The translations under genes were made by a program, and so were the position numbers. 64,000 nt of DNA, taken from Sphaerimonospora sp050942215. GTDB lineage: Bacteria > Actinomycetota > Actinomycetes > Streptosporangiales > Streptosporangiaceae. The notes under the pieces were generated by a model. The model saw only the letters and a program-made list of their open reading frames with translations. It made no database searches and was not told the origin of the DNA. Below are positions 62,420 to 64,000 of this stretch, one piece after another. Where the stretch lies: contig NZ_CP192057.1 in assembly GCF_050942215.1 (NCBI RefSeq), positions 62,001 to 126,000 on the forward strand, read 5' to 3'. The first letter of the stretch is position 1; every line of letters starts with the position of its first letter.

Positions 62420-63124
62420 GTGGCGTACGCTTCCCCGTTCCCCGGCACCGGTCCGTGGGTGGAGGGCTGGCTCAGCCCAGCCCGCTACGGGGTGTATCTG
62501 GCCGAGGAGGCCGGCGACCGTGGCCGAGCGCTGGAGCTGTACGAGTGGAACAGCGCACTGTCCTGCGCCGTGCTGCACGACCTGGGGCACTTCGAGGTCG
62601 CGCTGCGCAACGCCTACGCCGCGGCGCTGGATGCGAGTTGGTCGGGTGCGGGTGCGGCGCACTGGCTCGACGACCCGGCCAGCCCGCTGCGAGCTCCGCT
62701 GCTGCGCACGAAGAAGGGCGGCCGGCGCGGTACTCGTCGCGTCGACGTCAACGAGAAGGCACGCCAGGCGATCGACGCCGCGCGGAACCGCTACGGCGTG
62801 CACGCGCCGCCCGGGAAGATCATCGCGGAGCTGCCGCTGGGCCTGTGGCGGTACCTCTCCTCCGCCGCGCACGAAAAGACGTTGTGGGTTCCATACCTGC
62901 ACCGGGCCTTCCCGGCGCGGACGAGTCGGGTGGTGGTCGACCGGAAGATCGGTGACCTGCACGAGTTGCGCAACCGGGCTGCGCACTGGGAGCCGCTGCT
63001 GGCCGCCCCGGTGGCCCGTCGGATGAGCGATCTGGCGTGGGTAGCCGGATTACTCGGCCCGGAGCTGGCCGCCTACATCCAGCACCACAGCGACGTGGTC
63101 GATCTGCTGGCCAAACGGCCCTGA
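62420..63124 (+). CDS. Abi-family abortive-infection-like protein (HEPN motif)
   Basis: A 234-residue protein from the GTG at 62420 (GAAGGAGATACAGC upstream). ALELYEWNSALSCAVLHDLG, HFEVALRNAYA begins the Abi_2-type helical domain; GDLHELRNRAAHWEPLL near residue 190 carries the RNxxxH HEPN ribonuclease motif. Abi proteins kill or arrest phage-infected cells. It stands alone, without an obvious antitoxin. Its 3' end overlaps the convergent NUDIX gene by 75 bp. Confidence 0.78.
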   Translation: MAYASPFPGTGPWVEGWLSPARYGVYLAEEAGDRGRALELYEWNSALSCAVLHDLGHFEVALRNAYAAALDASWSGAGAAHWLDDPASPLRAPLLRTKKGGRRGTRRVDVNEKARQAIDAARNRYGVHAPPGKIIAELPLGLWRYLSSAAHEKTLWVPYLHRAFPARTSRVVVDRKIGDLHELRNRAAHWEPLLAAPVARRMSDLAWVAGLLGPELAAYIQHHSDVVDLLAKRP

Positions 63125-63571
63125 TTTTCCGCGGATGAGCCTCAGGTCGGTGAGGTGGAACAACTGCGAGGCGTTCTCGGTGAGCAGGTGCGCGATCGGC
63201 TCGGGCTTCAGCGCGATCCGGGTCAGGTGCGCCGGATGGAGTGGCACTTCCTCCACGACGTACTGGCCGCGGGACGGGTCGGCGAACTCGGGCCCGGTCC
63301 GTCGGTCGGGATCCCATGATTCGATCCGGCCGAGGAAGAAGTATTGCCGCTCCTCGTCGGTCTCCAGGATATGGATCAGGGCGTTGATGGTGGGCTGTCC
63401 GGCGAGCTCTTCGTCGATCTCCCGGAGCAGTGCTACTTCCAAGGTGGCGTCGTCTGGTTCGACTCCGCCGCCGGGCAGCACCCAGTACGGGTCCACCTCG
63501 GGACGGACACGTTTGATCGTCAGCAGGCGTCCGCCCGGGGTGATGAGGATGCCTCGTACGCGTTCCTTCAC
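63050..63571 (-). CDS. NUDIX hydrolase
   Basis: A 173-residue protein with Nudix-type start RGILITPGGRLLTIKRVRPE, YWVLPGGGVEPDDATLEVAL and LREIDEELAG (box G-x5-E-x7-RE-x2-EE, last Gly shifted). The substrate is unknown. It converges on and overlaps the Abi gene. Confidence 0.85.
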   Translation of the reverse strand: MKERVRGILITPGGRLLTIKRVRPEVDPYWVLPGGGVEPDDATLEVALLREIDEELAGQPTINALIHILETDEERQYFFLGRIESWDPDRRTGPEFADPSRGQYVVEEVPLHPAHLTRIALKPEPIAHLLTENASQLFHLTDLRLIRGKSGPFGQQIDHVAVVLDVGGQLRAE

Positions 63572-63591
63572 GGGGACAACGGTCCTTCCGG

Positions 63592-64000
63592 TCAGTGCAG
63601 GAGCCAGCCGCCGTCGACGTGCAGAGACTGGCCGGTGATGAACGACGCCTCGGGCCCTGCCAGGTACGCTACCGTGCCGGCGACATCATCCGGCTGTCCT
63701 CTGCGTTCCATGCATTGGCGTGCCACCTGTGTGTCCGGTGGTGTCCGGTCACTGGCAGGGAGCGTGGTTTCCCGCTCCACCTCGATAGGTCCGGGCACGA
63801 CGGTGTTGACGGTGATTGCGTAGGGGCCGAGCTCGCGGGCGAGTGATCGGGTGAATCTGATCAGGCCGGCTTTGGCCGCGGCGTAGGCGACCAGTCCTGT
63901 TCGGCCGGCCCGGGCGGTGATCGAGCCGATGTTGATGATCCGTCCGCAGTGTCGGGTGACCATGCCGGGGGTGAATGCTTTCGCGCACCGGTAGTGCACG
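63592..64000 (-). CDS. SDR-family oxidoreductase (FabG-like), C-terminal part
   Basis: The gene enters from beyond the window's right edge; about 136 C-terminal residues are visible. GRIINIGSITARAGRTGLVA, YAAAKAGLIRFTRSLARELG supplies the catalytic Ser, Tyr and Lys; TVNTVVPGPIEVE and FITGQSLHVDGGW are the classic SDR end. The Rossmann motif lies outside the window. It may be transcribed with the NUDIX gene 20 bp downstream. Confidence 0.88.
   Translation of the reverse strand, partial: VHYRCAKAFTPGMVTRHCGRIINIGSITARAGRTGLVAYAAAKAGLIRFTRSLARELGPYAITVNTVVPGPIEVERETTLPASDRTPPDTQVARQCMERRGQPDDVAGTVAYLAGPEASFITGQSLHVDGGWLLH

Overview
The window is high-GC DNA with short intergenic gaps, many GTG starts and many 1-4 bp ATGA/GTGA gene overlaps. 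This, together with the gene families present (SARP-type BTAD protein, GntR/HATPase pair, DUF6247, actinobacterial Tad pilus genes, Cas3-Cse1-Cse2-Cas7-Cas5-Cas6-Cas1-Cas2), points to a filamentous actinomycete, probably of the Streptosporangiales. It mixes accessory and plasmid-like modules: mobilisation genes, a TOPRIM primase fusion, a tyrosine recombinase, a ParB-like/DUF932/SSB block and several toxin-antitoxin pairs. It could be a chromosomal accessory region or part of a large plasmid; the sequence alone does not decide.

Layout. 0-3.3 kb: a RHH/PIN toxin-antitoxin pair (cut by the window start), then a MobC-like protein, a relaxase and a third mobilisation-operon protein. 3.3-29.7 kb: a complete type I-E CRISPR-Cas locus with three arrays of one 28-bp repeat. 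Array 1 has 45 repeats and is split by a 2.5-kb IS21-family element inserted inside one spacer. Array 2 has 49 repeats, array 3 has 21. All three read on the minus strand, with leaders at their right ends and degenerate repeats at their left ends. One cas operon (cas3, small ORF, two degenerate repeats, cas8e-cse2-cas7e-cas5e-cas6e-cas1e-cas2e) lies between arrays 1 and 2. Between arrays 2 and 3 are NUDIX, GNAT and XRE genes, a sugar-epimerase pseudogene broken by a TnpB element, a DegT aminotransferase and a family-2 glycosyltransferase.

29.8-34.5 kb: an ArdC-like/metallopeptidase/TOPRIM primase fusion, small mobile-element genes and a divergent HATPase/GntR pair. 34.5-45.2 kb: a Tad-type pilus operon (secreted proteins, SAF protein, TadZ-like, TadA, TadB, TadC, Flp pilin, two TadE-like, one TadG-like) ending in a membrane LysM-BTAD protein. 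45.2-52 kb: an IS701-type remnant, a 1550-residue secreted multidomain protein with two nearly identical LamG domains and a NucA/NucB-like nuclease tip followed by a candidate immunity gene, then IS21, DUF6221-like and methylase-like debris. 52-64 kb: a tyrosine recombinase, a second TnpB element, DUF6247/RelE, SSB-like, ParB-like, DUF932 and SSB genes, a second RHH/PIN pair, an Abi-family HEPN protein, a NUDIX hydrolase and a partial SDR.

How they work together. The single Cas set should process and expand all three arrays, since they share repeat and leader. The most unusual points are: the array-1 leader lies inside the 3' coding end of cas2e; a degenerate two-repeat unit and a small ORF sit between cas3 and cas8e, a place where RNA-guided cas regulators or CRISPR-linked toxin guards could be encoded; seven repeat-spacer units of array 2 are duplicated as a block; one spacer looks like a tRNA 3' half; and the newest spacer of array 2 is a perfect hairpin.
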